This document shows positions 1-9,586 of a stretch of DNA of 21,396 nucleotides, piece after piece. This stretch comes from Saccoglossus kowalevskii (lineage: Eukaryota > Hemichordata > Enteropneusta > Harrimaniidae). Numbering within the stretch: position 1 is the stretch's first letter; the number at the start of each line of letters is the position of its first letter. A program made the translations under genes and the position numbers. Under the pieces are notes generated by a model. The model was not told where the DNA came from, searched no databases, and worked only from the letters and a program-made list of their open reading frames with translations. Location of the stretch: contig NW_003109578.1 of the NCBI RefSeq assembly GCF_000003605.2, forward strand, positions 205,461-226,856, read 5' to 3'.

Positions 1-848
1 CAATGTTATTGTGATGTCGAAGCATGAACAGATTGTTGATAAAACTACATCACTTTTTTGTTTTTTGTGTGTTCAAAACCATAAATGTAAAAATAAGACC
101 GCATAATAACATACTTGTCATGTCTTCTTGTAATACACCTTGGTGTGGTGAACAATTTGTATTGTGAACTCAGTAATCTATCATAGTGTAGTGTATTACA
201 TGGTTAGCTTTCTGAGATATTGGTGATGCTAATAACCAGTGTAGGTGTTGTCAATCACATATAACCCTTGGTTTATTCGAAGGCGATGAATTTACTCCTA
301 AAAGGGTTTATTTGTAGTTGGTATAGGTTAAAAAATAACGTTGACAAATCGACAAAAAACATATTTGGTTAAAGAGTATTTGGTTGTGTGATGTGATTGA
401 TACAATGCCCTTGAAATGTAGCTTAACTGTAATCAGACACTGAATACTTTAAAAGAAAGGGTTGGTCATTTTTTAGATGACTACATAATTTGGTACGACT
501 GTGCTCGAAGCAATATTCATTAGTCGAAATAAAGGTAAACGCCCGAAAGGACTCCTCTCTTGTTCAAATCGAAACTACTTGAACTCAAACGTGCACCTGG
601 CGAATATCAAGACAAAAAGAATTAATTGCCATCGAAACAATTAATAAGCCATCAAAACAATAGACCTTTATTGACAGATTAGCAGTGATAAAAATAAAAA
701 AAAACGTCAAAACCAAACGATATTCATATTAATAGTTTTAATGGCAATTTACAGATCTAAGAACCGCAAAATTCAGATGACTCATTTTTAAGTATACTCC
801 AATCACAAAATGCCATTATATGCACACACACAATTACATTACCAATTC
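1..848. other. AT-rich stretch, no gene seen
   Basis: Short reading frames only, no splice-bounded coding block, no RNA gene and no repeat structure that I can support. A slightly GC-richer patch at about 535-610 has no open frame longer than about 25 codons. Confidence 0.6.
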
Positions 849-988
849 TGACGTCATAATATCTTCAAATGCGGAGATATATTGTATTTTCCCATAAAAT
901 ACATCAGTGGAGAACCAATTGAATTCTTTCAAATCTATATAATCCCCTCCTTAAACAAACGTTGTTCGATGGATTCGAGTGGCAGATT
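849..988 (+). promoter_or_regulatory. Possible CRE/CCAAT/TATA promoter with a 20-nt first coding exon
   Basis: A perfect palindromic CRE (TGACGTCA, 849-856) is followed by CCAAT at 915-919 and TATATAA at 936-942. An ATG stands at 969, 27-33 bp past the TATA box, and opens a short frame (Met-Asp-Ser-Ser-Gly-Arg) that runs into a consensus donor GTAAGT at 989. The order and spacing fit a plus-strand RNA polymerase II promoter. The ATG is so close to the expected start site that the 5' UTR would be nearly absent, which counts against it as the true start. No downstream exon was recognised, and AT-rich DNA gives TATA-like words often. Confidence 0.2.
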
Positions 989-1601
989 GTAAGTCGAACT
1001 CGCGCTGATGAAGACCCATAATCATTTTGTCTTGCATTCGGACGACCTACAAAATCCCCTGTGTCCTGTTATAGGTTACTAATCATTGCGGATAAATGTG
1101 CTGAACTCAAATCAAATTACACCAACCACTGAGCACGTATGTCGAATACCACTCGTGTGGAATATTTGCAGGTACTCTGAGTGCGGTTTTCTTTCTTTTT
1201 CTATAACGCCTTTGGGGGGTTTCTATTTTGCGTCGACAATCGAGCGTATTGTCCAATTCAAAAATGTCTTATCTGTTCGCCCGTGGCATCTAAAATATTA
1301 ATATAACCATTAATATAACAAATTTAATAAGCCAATACTCATGGGACATATAATATCACGTAGGATAATAACAATGTGCTGCCCCGTGGTGAAAATTAGC
1401 TCTTAGGTTCAAAGGTTGTTTACTATAAAATATAAAATAATAATAATTCATCACACTTGGCTGCAATAAGATCCAGCATTATTTGCATTATCTATGAATA
1501 CATATGGTGCGTCATTGAAGCTGAACTTATCTTGTATATATATATAGATAGATGATATTGCCGCCGGGATTTCTATTTTAGTTGAAGGTATTTCAAGTAA
1601 T

Positions 1602-2459
1602 GGGATATATATAATTAAACCAAATTTAAACTATGGAGCGGCAGTTATAGGAAATCGGTATTGTAAACCAATTGAAGATGTTCAGTTAAAGTGGTGTAAA
1701 TATATATTAGGTGTGGGGCAAAATACAACCAACAGTGCAGTTATGGGTGAACTCGGACGATATCCACTTAGTATTGGTAGAAATCTAATCCGTATTAAAT
1801 TTTGGAAACGTATTCTGAAAATGTCATCTAATCGACTCGTTTACAAAGCCTATAGAGAGTCTGAAAAAATGGCACAGATAGGAAAGCCATGTTTTGCTTT
1901 AGCTATTAAGAAATTATTAATTAAACACAATATGCATACTGTTTGGGAGAATAGGTTTATCTCCCAAATTACCGATGAAACAAAGAGAGAGATTGTTATT
2001 TCAAAAGTTGGAAAGATGCTTTATTTGACGATGTTCGTAGATCCCCAAGACAGTAGAAATAAGTTACGAACGTTTCGCCAATTTAAAACAAATATTTTTT
2101 ATGAGAATTATTTGGATATCGTTTGTGTTCCCCTGTGCAGACAAGCTTTAACTAAACTCCGGTGCTCTAATCATAAGTTACACATTGAGACCGGTAGATA
2201 ATATGGAACTCCAGTGGAAAATAGAACCTGCCAAATATGTATAGATGCTGTTGAAGATGAAACTCATTTTCTGGTAGTTTGTCCAGCATATAACCATATT
2301 CGAAAACTGCTTTTTGATCGCATTGAACCACAATTCGAGTTCCTTTCGCCTATCCGTAAACTTACATATATTTTTTCTCAGGATAACCATGAAATCATCC
2401 AAATTATTGCAAGATTTGTATACACAGCTTTTCAGATTAGATATAATTTGTTAGTGTGA
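1602..2459 (+). pseudogene. Non-LTR retrotransposon (LINE) ORF2-like C-terminal fragment, nonsense-interrupted
   Basis: One reading frame covers the region after the reverse transcriptase core of a LINE polyprotein. Recognisable landmarks are a Tyr-Gly-Ala block near 1638, the Leu-Gly-Val-Gly...Thr-Thr-Asn block near 1707-1733, a Gly-Glu-Leu-Gly-Arg-Tyr-Pro-Leu block near 1746-1770, and a C-terminal CCHC-type pattern (TCQIC...ETHFLVVCPAY, about 2226-2291) that is typical of the tail of many animal LINE proteins. The frame stops at TAA 2199-2201, where relatives would be expected to have a Tyr, and then continues unchanged to TGA at 2457. Endonuclease and RT catalytic parts are absent upstream, so this is a 5'-truncated dead copy. 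It lies in the same orientation as its 3' tail. The clade (CR1/L2/RTE-like) cannot be assigned by eye. Confidence 0.8.
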
Positions 2460-2479
2460 GTTCTCCAATAGATGGGTTG

Positions 2480-2535
<56 letters not shown>

Positions 2536-2665
2536 ACTTATTTTTTTGAGGCGATTAAAGTCACGCCTGTAACTTTCGCATTGTAACCTGTTCCCCCAGG
2601 TTAGTGGGGTATATTTCTTTAGAGAAATGGAAATAAAATAAAATAATAATGATAATATATAATTG
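2460..2665 (+). mobile_element. 3' untranslated tail of the LINE copy
   Basis: Directly after the LINE frame comes a TA/TG microsatellite, then a stem-forming segment around 2585-2612 (CCTGTTCCCCCAGG followed by TTAGTGGGG), then GGAAATAAAATAAAATAATAA ending in A/T-rich short repeats. A hairpin followed by a short tandem A-rich repeat is the usual 3' end of CR1/L2-type LINEs. The exact end and a target-site duplication could not be fixed because both flanks are low-complexity AT sequence. Confidence 0.5.
2480..2533. repeat. (TA)n(TG)14(TA)n compound microsatellite
   Basis: An uninterrupted GT tract of 14 units (2491-2518) is flanked on both sides by TA runs. It lies in the tail of the LINE copy and probably expanded there after insertion. 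Likely polymorphic in length. Confidence 0.95.
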
Positions 2666-2855
2666 CAATGAAGTTCATGTCGAAAGCATGGCATTTTAAA
2701 ATATTGAAATAGTAATGACACAACTCACCTGCCAATTGTTTTAACAAAATCAACACATTTAGTAATTACAATATATTATTTATTTCACGTCGTGGCTTAT
2801 ACGAACTTCAAACGGTAATCAATAGATTTTATCATAGAGCGAAACATATTTAACA

Positions 2856-3032
2856 ATGCTACAGTTACCACAAAGCGTGTATTCGAATGATGAGAGTGTC
2901 GTGATCCAAGGAAGCCGCGCACAAACAACAGTCATGTCATCTTTCTTTACCGCCCTGTTTGTTGATCTACCACAGGGTATACCCTTTACTGGACTCCCTA
3001 GCCTGGGCGCTGTGTTATACGAGGAAAAATGA
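2856..3032 (+). CDS. Unidentified 58-codon reading frame
   Basis: ATG at 2856 to TGA at 3030-3032, in a patch visibly richer in G+C than its surroundings. The product has an acidic and polar first half and a hydrophobic, Gly/Pro-containing second half (for example SSFFTALFVDLPQGIP). I recognise no family. A TACAG just inside the frame (2860-2864) could instead be a splice acceptor, making this a terminal exon. The complementary strand is open over much of the same interval. Chance frames of this length are common in the window, so this is only a candidate. Confidence 0.15.
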   Translation: MLQLPQSVYSNDESVVIQGSRAQTTVMSSFFTALFVDLPQGIPFTGLPSLGAVLYEEK

Positions 3033-5700
3033 GTAGATTAAGCGGACTCGTTAGGACAATGTTTATGATGACAACTGACGTAAAGTTTAAGCATTCATAT
3101 TAATTGTCACTCCGAAATACTATTTTGATCGCAGTTTGGATAATGGATTTGTTAACTGTTTAAATTGTGAATAATTCCGATGTTATTTGTGTTGGAGAAT
3201 CGTGATCACTCTAGGTACTTCGACGGTAATGAGTGTTAAATTGTTTGGAAAATCACAAAATGGGGAGTTCTTAACATAAATTGAAATAACTCGTCTGTAA
3301 ATGTCTTGCCTTATTATATTAAATTGCATGAATTGCACAAAAAATGTTCATGTCACTACGATTAGATATGTACCTTTCAAAGGATTACGGCGTTTTAACA
3401 TTTGATTACGTGAAGGTTGTTAGCGTAATCTTTTGTGACAATTCTGTGTTAAGCTGTGAGCATTATTTTTGTAAGAATGTATTTATAATAACTATGTAAT
3501 ACATCACAGGGGTGGACGGTAGATTTGTCTCAAATCACATTCGTCCAAAGTCGATTCGTCCCAAAAGTTTATTCGTTCGATTTAGGTCAGCCTGAAACTA
3601 ACTCGTTCAATACGCGAATTTAAGTGGTCTGAGATCTAATCGTGGTCACCTATTTATCGTGCACATGAAAGCAAGGTGACGACCGTACTCAGCCAGTTGG
3701 TTGGGTGTTAATGGGTAGGTGAGTGGGTGGGTAGAACAAGCGCATCAGAAACAAATAAACGGATGGCCGAATCATCGTCGATAGAAATCGACAAGACCTA
3801 GCATGCACACGAAATTGGCAACTTTTTGTACATCAACATGGAAATAAACATCACCCTGCACAAGATCGCAATTAGGCTAACGAAAGGCAATAGAACGGAT
3901 ATGAATTGGAACGAATTGACTATGAATCTCCACAGGAGTGCTTTTACGTTCAACGTCTCGCTAAACAGAAAAGTCAAGCAAATATTATCGCTGATAATAA
4001 ACGGTTAATGACGCGTCGTAATTATAAATAGCATTAACGTGTAGCTATATACTGTTATGGGTGGTTTCAATACTTCATATATTTAAATGATGGGGGAAAT
4101 CTTGGTGTTATATTTATACGGATATTTGCTTTGTAATTTATGTCCTGGTATATTATTTCCTCGCCGAGTGAGGTATGAATCAGCCAGGGTCACTTCCGGC
4201 GTATTTGAATGTTTATTAATGCTTTTAACTGTATATGTAAATAATAATTGTACTACAAACGTTCATTGAATATTGCGAACGAAAAGCATTAGTATTTACA
4301 TTAGTTATAAAGAGTACTGAACATTTTTTCGTTGTTTCACATTAGTCCGTGATACTGTGCTATTTCATACTACTTTGAATAGTTAAACTCGAGTGGTTGC
4401 AATCCAGATACATGTCATTTTTTTATAAATTCAATAAACTATAATATTCTACTATATATGGAGAACTGGGTGAACATTATCGCGAAAAGTTGTGGTTAAT
4501 GTTTTGTGCCTGGAGAAGAAATCAAATATTGCTTTATTCCTATGTGTCATTGTCGACGATGTTTGTTGTGACTTGGTCACCTCGTTGATCGTTCTCTCGA
4601 AAATACAGAGAAAATATATTCAAAATTAACACGGTATAGTGTACTGTAATGAATTTATTCTTCTGTAATGAAGTGATGGAGAGTCAGGCAATTGTATTCG
4701 ATGTCGCAAAAATCGACCAGGACAGGTTATACTTTTTCTGAAAGCTTCCTGGACAAGAACGATACGCAGCTAGTTACTGATAGCTAGCATATCAAATATA
4801 TCTCATATATTTCACATTATCGGTGTATCGATTCATTCCGAATCAGAAAAAAAAATTGCTGAAATGTTATCATGGATAATTAAAATATGAATTTTATTTA
4901 AAATTATCTACGCCGGTTATGTTGATTTCTCACAAACAGCGTATAATTCCGAAAACATAACTTCGATTTCGTACAATCTGCTGAGATCATAACAGTGTAT
5001 TTTTACTCACAAATATCGTCAGAAAAATCACTGGAGTAAAACAAATTATTTTGAAAGCTTTTGATATAAGCGGATACTGTCAAAAGTGAAATATAATATA
5101 TGCAACGATGTGAGGAATGATAAGTTTAAAATAAATACTTTTCTGGAGAGTAGTATTTCGAAATGTCAATTCGAAAAAAATAACTGAATGTCTCTGAAAT
5201 ATATGTCACTCATAGCATTAACAGTGTTATTCTGTAGTCAAAATGCTGGCATTGCTGTTCACGCGCAAACAGCTACAAAATAATCAAATACTAAAACAAA
5301 ACTGATTACTGGCAACGTATTATACGTAGTGTGGTCGATTCGGGAATCGTGCTTGACATTGGTATTTCAAATTATATTACACATAGGGAGATTGACAGAT
5401 GACCAGAATGTTATAACATGTCTCGTGTGATTATACAACGAAACATGGAAAATTTAAATGTAGCTTAAACTAATTGTTGTCGAAGAGATTGTCAAAATGT
5501 GAATGACAAAATATGTAAATAAAGTAGCAATATTCGGACTACGCAAGGTCAAGTCCAGAAATGTAAGTACATAATATAACAACCTGGACTGGCTAACCGA
5601 GTAACAACCACCTGATCTATGTCAATATATATTCACCGCAATAATTTATGAGTAATACATTTAGCTTAAATGACACATAGTTCTCCTGAGAACGAATCAT
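3033..5700. other. Mostly non-coding AT-rich stretch
   Basis: No family or convincing exon seen. Local features are three diverged ATTCGTCC words at 3539-3578 (remnant of a short tandem repeat), a G-rich stretch at 3703-3731, and a GC-richer patch at 3830-4010 with overlapping short frames in two phases. A patch at 4160-4200 (TCGCCGAGTGAGGTATGAAT and neighbours) looks like repeat-derived sequence but has no identifiable ends. An isolated consensus donor (AAT|GTAAGTAC) occurs at about 5562 with no exon that I can support. Confidence 0.5.
3703..3731 (+). other. Potential G-quadruplex motif
   Basis: Four GGG runs (3703-3705, 3713-3715, 3725-3727, 3729-3731) with spacers of 7, 9 and 1 nt lie inside a GGT/GGGT-rich stretch. 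One spacer exceeds the usual 7-nt limit, so folding would be weak. It may simply be a decayed GGGT simple repeat. Confidence 0.35.
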
Positions 5701-5851
5701 TTAAAGCAGGGAGGGTCGTCACCTGCGCACGCGCGGGATTGAAAAAAAAAACACGCTAAAATCACAAAGGCTCATGGGTAGACGCTTGTTTGTAAACAAT
5801 GATACGCTATGGCCATCTGACGCATGCGCAGGTGACGACTCCCCGCTTTAA
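5701..5851. mobile_element. MITE with TTAA target-site duplication (Kolobok/T2-like)
   Basis: A 143-bp element (5705-5847) is bracketed by TTAA at 5701-5704 and 5848-5851. Its ends are inverted repeats of about 29 bp: the left end begins AGCAGGGAGGGTCGTCACC and the right end, read inward, begins AGCGGGGAGTCGTCACC. They share TCGTCACCTGCGCA exactly and differ by a 2-bp gap and a few substitutions. There is no coding capacity. TTAA duplication with termini starting TTAAAGCRGGG resembles the TTAAAGGRR ends described for T2/Kolobok MITEs. piggyBac-derived MITEs also use TTAA and are the main alternative. The element is clearly more G+C-rich than its surroundings. Confidence 0.8.
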
Positions 5852-6739
5852 GAAAGAGTTGATTTTTGCTAACGTAAAAGCGAGATAAATTATTGACCCT
5901 AGAGCTATGAATGATATAACATCATTATAATAACTCACACCAAAAACCTATGTCTATCATGAAGAAGTGTATGTTCTGGAAAAAAAGGTCTATGGTTTTA
6001 AATGGGTATTTATAACACATATTTACCACTAATACAATACTGTAACCCACAAATGTCAGGGGGGCTATATTGAAGATGCGAGAGAGACAAGACATGCAAC
6101 TGTGATGGCACTGAAATTTTATTTGTATTGTCTTCGTGACGTCACACACAAAATATAATACTTACCTGCTTGTAAATATAATTTGCATAAGTATTACTAA
6201 TGTTAATTACTGTGTGAATAGGATGGTTAATGTATATTAAGTCATTGTACATATTTAATGTCAAATCACCGTAGGAATCCAATTAACTCTGACACAATCA
6301 ACTATGATTAATAGATAGTTTATGAATATTAATAAAATAACGTTTACAACACAGATTGGTCAAAGCTCGACCATAGCAATTTGAAAACAATGTTTGTTAA
6401 CTTGAATGGTGCGTGTTTTCACGTTTAATCAGCTGACTGGTAAATGACGAATTTAATCACACCGCTAATAAATCGCTTCAATATATAAAAACACGTATTA
6501 TTATATTATGAAAAGTAAGTAAACTAAATTGTCCTGCAATAATAATGGGATTAGTATATCAATTACGTATAATGTTAAAATGTTGGTAAAAGTGTGTGGA
6601 AGAAAATGAATTAATTGCACAAACGTGTTGGTCACATTGGTAGTGATTTATTTACACATTGGAAACGTACACAGCTGTAACAGTGAAATTAGATTCAAAT
6701 GAATCGGCATGGTAACGACTATCAAAGATATATAATACA
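5852..6739. other. AT-rich stretch, no supported gene
   Basis: A consensus CRE word (TGACGTCA) lies at 6137-6144. The block 5925-6150 is open on both strands (a minus frame of 74 codons, Cys-rich then hydrophobic, and a plus frame after an AG at 6060), but neither matches a family I know. The rest is AT-rich without structure. Confidence 0.4.
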
Positions 6740-6766
6740 CAACAACAACAACAACAACAACAACAA
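6740..6766 (+). repeat. (CAA)9 microsatellite
   Basis: Nine uninterrupted CAA units in non-coding AT-rich sequence. Confidence 0.95.
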
Positions 6767-7412
6767 ACATTCATCACAAATGACAAAACTTCATATTATT
6801 ACAACACATTTTCCGGCACTCAGCGATAACACGTATTCCTAAATATAGTCATAAGCTATACGGTTGCAAACAGAAGATATTGATAGGTGAATTCTGGTGA
6901 ATATTGAAGATAATAAATATATAATCTATAGCAATGCATTGTGGGACGATTATTGTAGGATAGAAATAAATATCTGAAGAAAATATATTTAAAAAGTATT
7001 TTTTGAATATTCTGCTGTACTATAATATTGTGTTAGTGTAGTTAAATTTTAAAAAAATCTTGACGGTAATTCTTGAACATTTGAATGTCTCACGCATCGA
7101 TTCAATGGTTTCATCGACAATATATGTACTGACTTATACATGTCAAATCGACCCACAAAACAACCGAGTACAATATGGCAAAATGACATCCATGCTCAAC
7201 ATAACATGTCATGTGACGTATTTAAACGTGTCATGTCAAACATAAGCATTGATCTAATGCATGAACATTGCACATTGCAAGGTATTATTAATCATGATTT
7301 TTCGGGGATACAAATAGTTGAATAGTTGCAGAACCCACTCTCCTGATAGTCTGATATGATTTGCGTTTACATGTTCTCAGATGTTAACATCAAAGGTGGG
7401 GTCATTCCAATG
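6767..7412. other. AT-rich stretch without supported gene
   Basis: Two overlapping 61-codon plus-strand frames occur at 7060-7325. They lie in different phases of the same segment, have no splice or family signature, and are treated as chance frames. Confidence 0.5.
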
Positions 7413-7646
7413 TTGAATGCACGTCACATTGAATTTTGGTTTCATTGTTATATGTTTTTAACATTCAATGTTAGTCAAATGTAATGTATGTCACATTAAA
7501 TATTCTTCACAATGAATCGATATGTTACCTTGAATGTTCGTCTTATTGAACGTTCGTCATATTGAATATAAATTAAGTGTGACATAAACTATTCGGCACA
7601 GAGAATGTTTGTTCCCTTGAGTGTTCGTCATATTAAATGTCGCGAT
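7413..7646 (+). repeat. Degenerate tandem array, about 16-bp unit
   Basis: Imperfect copies related to TTGAATGTTCGTCATA follow one another: TTGAATGCACGTCACA (7413), TTGAATTTTGGTTTCA (7429), later TTAAATATTCTTCACA, TTGAATGTTCGTCTTA, TTGAACGTTCGTCATA and TTGAGTGTTCGTCATA. Some intervals are lengthened by 2-6 bases. The copies are strongly diverged, so this is an old minisatellite or a repeat-derived block. No open frame is kept through it. Confidence 0.65.
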
Positions 7647-7789
7647 GTATATACAAATTGTAAGTGCTATTGCTAAAATACATATAATATATTTTGTCAC
7701 AGAATTTCTACTACGTGTTCAAGAGTGCATTATGGTGACAAGAATGTATACCTATCTCTCCATAAAATGTTTGCAATTGAATGTTCTCT

Positions 7790-8150
7790 CCCTGTGTAAA
7801 CTAAACCCCGGGTCTTGTACCTGCAGACTGTCAAGCTCTGTCAAAGTTACATCCATTTGTGAATACTCCTCAGTCAGAGGCTTTAGTCCCCTATAAAGTC
7901 TTTGTAAGGATCCTTTCTCATTTACTTTACAGGGAGAAGACACGGATCTCAGAGGAGACCGTCGAGACTTTCTTGTTAATATATGAAATCCGCTGTGAGA
8001 GGCACAGGGTAAAGTTGGACACATTTTCGGTGTTCAACCTCCGGCATAGTATGAACATGAGGGCTATCGTTGATGGATTCAGCACAAGCTCAACTCTACT
8101 GCAGGTGGTCGGTGTTTGTCTAACGAGGTGGGTATTGTGATACGCCTATC
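7790..8150. other. GC-richer block open on both strands, identity unknown
   Basis: Base composition changes visibly here, with far more G+C than the flanks. Plus strand: a frame at 7859-8140 (93 codons). Minus strand: one frame at 7752-8024 containing RLYRGLKPLTEEYSQMDV and ending near a donor-like CTGCAG|GTACAAG (about 7820), plus a second frame at about 7922-8142 that reaches TAA beside a GTAAAG. The block lies 3' of the receptor gene on the receptor's strand, beyond its likely poly(A) site. It could be exons of another gene, a decayed processed copy or a transposon fragment. I cannot choose between strands. Confidence 0.35.
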
Positions 8151-8229
8151 ATTCTCAGCTCAGGGGTAATCCAACTAACCTCATAATGCGTTTCTTCCAT
8201 TTCATAAAGTTTCGAATCAAATCCCTCGT

Positions 8230-8235
8230 TTTATT
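8230..8235 (-). terminator. Possible poly(A) signal of the receptor gene
   Basis: AATAAA on the minus strand, 24 nt beyond the receptor's stop codon. This would give a very short 3' UTR. No other hexamer lies as well placed in the next 100 nt, but AATAAA occurs by chance about every 700 nt in DNA of this composition. Confidence 0.35.
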
Positions 8236-8259
8236 AATAATGTCCAACAATGAATATGT

Positions 8260-8712
8260 CTATATAGTACTTTGTGCACGATGAGCCGAGGTGAAACTTG
8301 CTCTAAGTGTTTTGTTCGTATCTAATACGTGCTTAGATGTTGTAGCAGCATCGGTAGCGATGTCAGCCAAAGATGAACGCTCTATCAGTGCGCGAGTATA
8401 CACGGACGACACACCTTTGCTAATGATGCTACTGGTCGCAGAGGGTCGGTGGGTGTCCTGGGTACCACTAACTCTGCAGCACGTCTTGATCGCCCAGAAG
8501 AAGCAATTCCGAAATGTGCGCGAGATGAAGGCGTAGCATATAGGGTTCATGCAACTGTTCAGGTAAGAAAGGAGATTGAACGCAATGGCCAGATAAGTTT
8601 TGAAGTGACTGTATCTAGGTATGTAGCCGAACTCTATGAGACATATCAACCACAGGAGCGGACCCCAACAAATCATGAACAGCAACACCACTAATAGCAG
8701 CATCCAAATGAG
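8260..8712 (-). CDS. Class A peptide-type GPCR, terminal exon (TM6, TM7, C-tail)
   Basis: This exon begins after the acceptor ATCTCAG at 8713-8719 (preceded by a pyrimidine tract) in phase 0 and encodes 150 residues plus stop. Residues 1-31 form TM6 with the CWGP motif (residues 15-18, matching the family CWxP toggle region). Residues 38-62 form TM7 with NSCMNPICY, an NPxxY match at 56-60. ISRTFRNCFF is helix 8, and the Cys pair at 78-79 could be palmitoylated. The remaining tail is Ser/Thr-rich, as expected for kinase/arrestin sites. The product is a seven-helix plasma-membrane receptor signalling through heterotrimeric G proteins. TM6-TM7 texture fits neuropeptide receptors (galanin/QRFP/orexin-like groups), but the ligand cannot be assigned by eye. 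Confidence 0.92.
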   Translation of the reverse strand, partial: LIWMLLLVVLLFMICWGPLLWLICLIEFGYIPRYSHFKTYLAIAFNLLSYLNSCMNPICYAFISRTFRNCFFWAIKTCCRVSGTQDTHRPSATSSIISKGVSSVYTRALIERSSLADIATDAATTSKHVLDTNKTLRASFTSAHRAQSTI

Positions 8713-8969
8713 CTGAGATATGAAAGAGAAGAAAAAAACGTTATATTGACATTATTTTAATATCGCGGACCATTGTGTCGAGTAGAAATTGCGACCAATG
8801 TGACATGGTCATTTTTCACAAATAACAGCGAACATCATTGCAATATGGGACACAACACCATGGACTACATCACAAAAATTGTACACATTTGAAAATTAAT
8901 ATTACTTATAATCTATTTTGTTTTTATCTGATTAAATAGGAACAGTTATTACTTATTAGATTCACAGAC

Positions 8970-9335
8970 CTGTTTCCGTGCATGCTCGCTGTTATACTTT
9001 TTCTTAAACCTTCTTTGTTTATTCTTTGCGCTTTTCGCACCGAGACCCAAACTAGACTCTTCCGGAACAGTGAGATATCTGCTCTCCCCTCCCCCGTTCT
9101 GTTTCGAACACAGCTTGTAATTCTCTGGCATGTTCTGCATCTTTCGAGAAATGAGGGTGCTACGCCACAGTTCGTGGATGATCCTTGCGTAACAGAAATA
9201 CATGACCAAGAAGGGAATGATATACATTCCAAAGAGTAGATACAAAGAGTATGCTTTGCCCCACACGTCACTTGGCCATATGGTAGTACATGTATGGTAG
9301 ACTGTGAAGTTTGGAAAGTCCCATGACAACTGTTT
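8970..9335 (-). CDS. Class A peptide-type GPCR, internal exon (ECL2, TM5, ICL3)
   Basis: The exon is 366 bp, 122 codons, phase 0 at both ends. It enters after GCAACAG (acceptor AG at 9336-9337) and leaves at CAG|GTCTGT. ECL2 has an N-glycosylation sequon (NFT, residues 9-11) and the conserved Cys at residue 16 that bonds to the top of TM3. TM5 carries IIPFLVMYFCYARI with the conserved Pro and Tyr. ICL3 is about 65 residues, Lys/Arg-rich near TM6, as usual for G-protein coupling. The donor GTCTGT is non-consensus after GT. It is kept because it alone preserves phase 0 into the next exon. A GTGAAT four bases downstream would shift the frame. The following intron is 257 bp. Confidence 0.92.
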
Positions 9336-9462
9336 CTGTTGCGAGAAATACAACAATACGTATTAGACACATGTTATATATATTCTACACTCTATATTCG
9401 TATTCTGACTTTACTTTATTACTTTCACTTGTCATCGATCCCAACTCGCACGTGTTACTCAC

Positions 9463-9586
9463 CTTGAAATATAGAGGAGGTACGCTATATATTATAGCTA
9501 CCAACCATACACCAACAATGACTTTGCGGGTTCTTCCCATCGTGATCATAGACTTGGCTAACAAAGGATGTACAATCACCAAATAT
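9463..9586 (-). CDS. Class A peptide-type GPCR, internal exon (DRY end, ICL2, TM4)
   Basis: The exon is 124 bp. It starts after TTACAG (acceptor AG at 9587-9588) with a single A that completes the split Arg codon of DRY, so the incoming intron is phase 2. It continues YLVIVHPLLAKS (end of TM3 and ICL2) and then TM4, with the family Trp in VGVWLVAII and a Pro pair at its outer end, and closes at TTCAAG|GTGAGT, a consensus donor. The next intron is 127 bp. A phase-2 intron inside the DRY Arg codon is a known recurrent position in animal peptide-receptor genes. The exon or exons for the N-terminus, TM1, TM2 and TM3, ending in Asp plus CG or AG before a GT, were not found upstream in the window. 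Confidence 0.92.

Noticed and set aside
2178-2721. Minus-strand frames opposite the LINE fragment and its tail
   Set aside because: They are complements of the LINE reading frame and of the TG/TA microsatellite.
3826-4269. Plus frames of 60 codons at 3826-4008 and 4087-4269
   Set aside because: Another frame of the first segment is equally open, and neither shows family motifs or convincing splice sites. Frames of this size are expected by chance here.
4655-4745. Plus 30-codon frame with good amino-acid texture
   Set aside because: Too short, with no convincing acceptor or donor.
5925-6149. Minus frame with hydrophobic stretches resembling a membrane segment
   Set aside because: The plus strand is also open with an acceptor-like site, no motif is recognised, and the hydrophobicity follows from T-rich codons.
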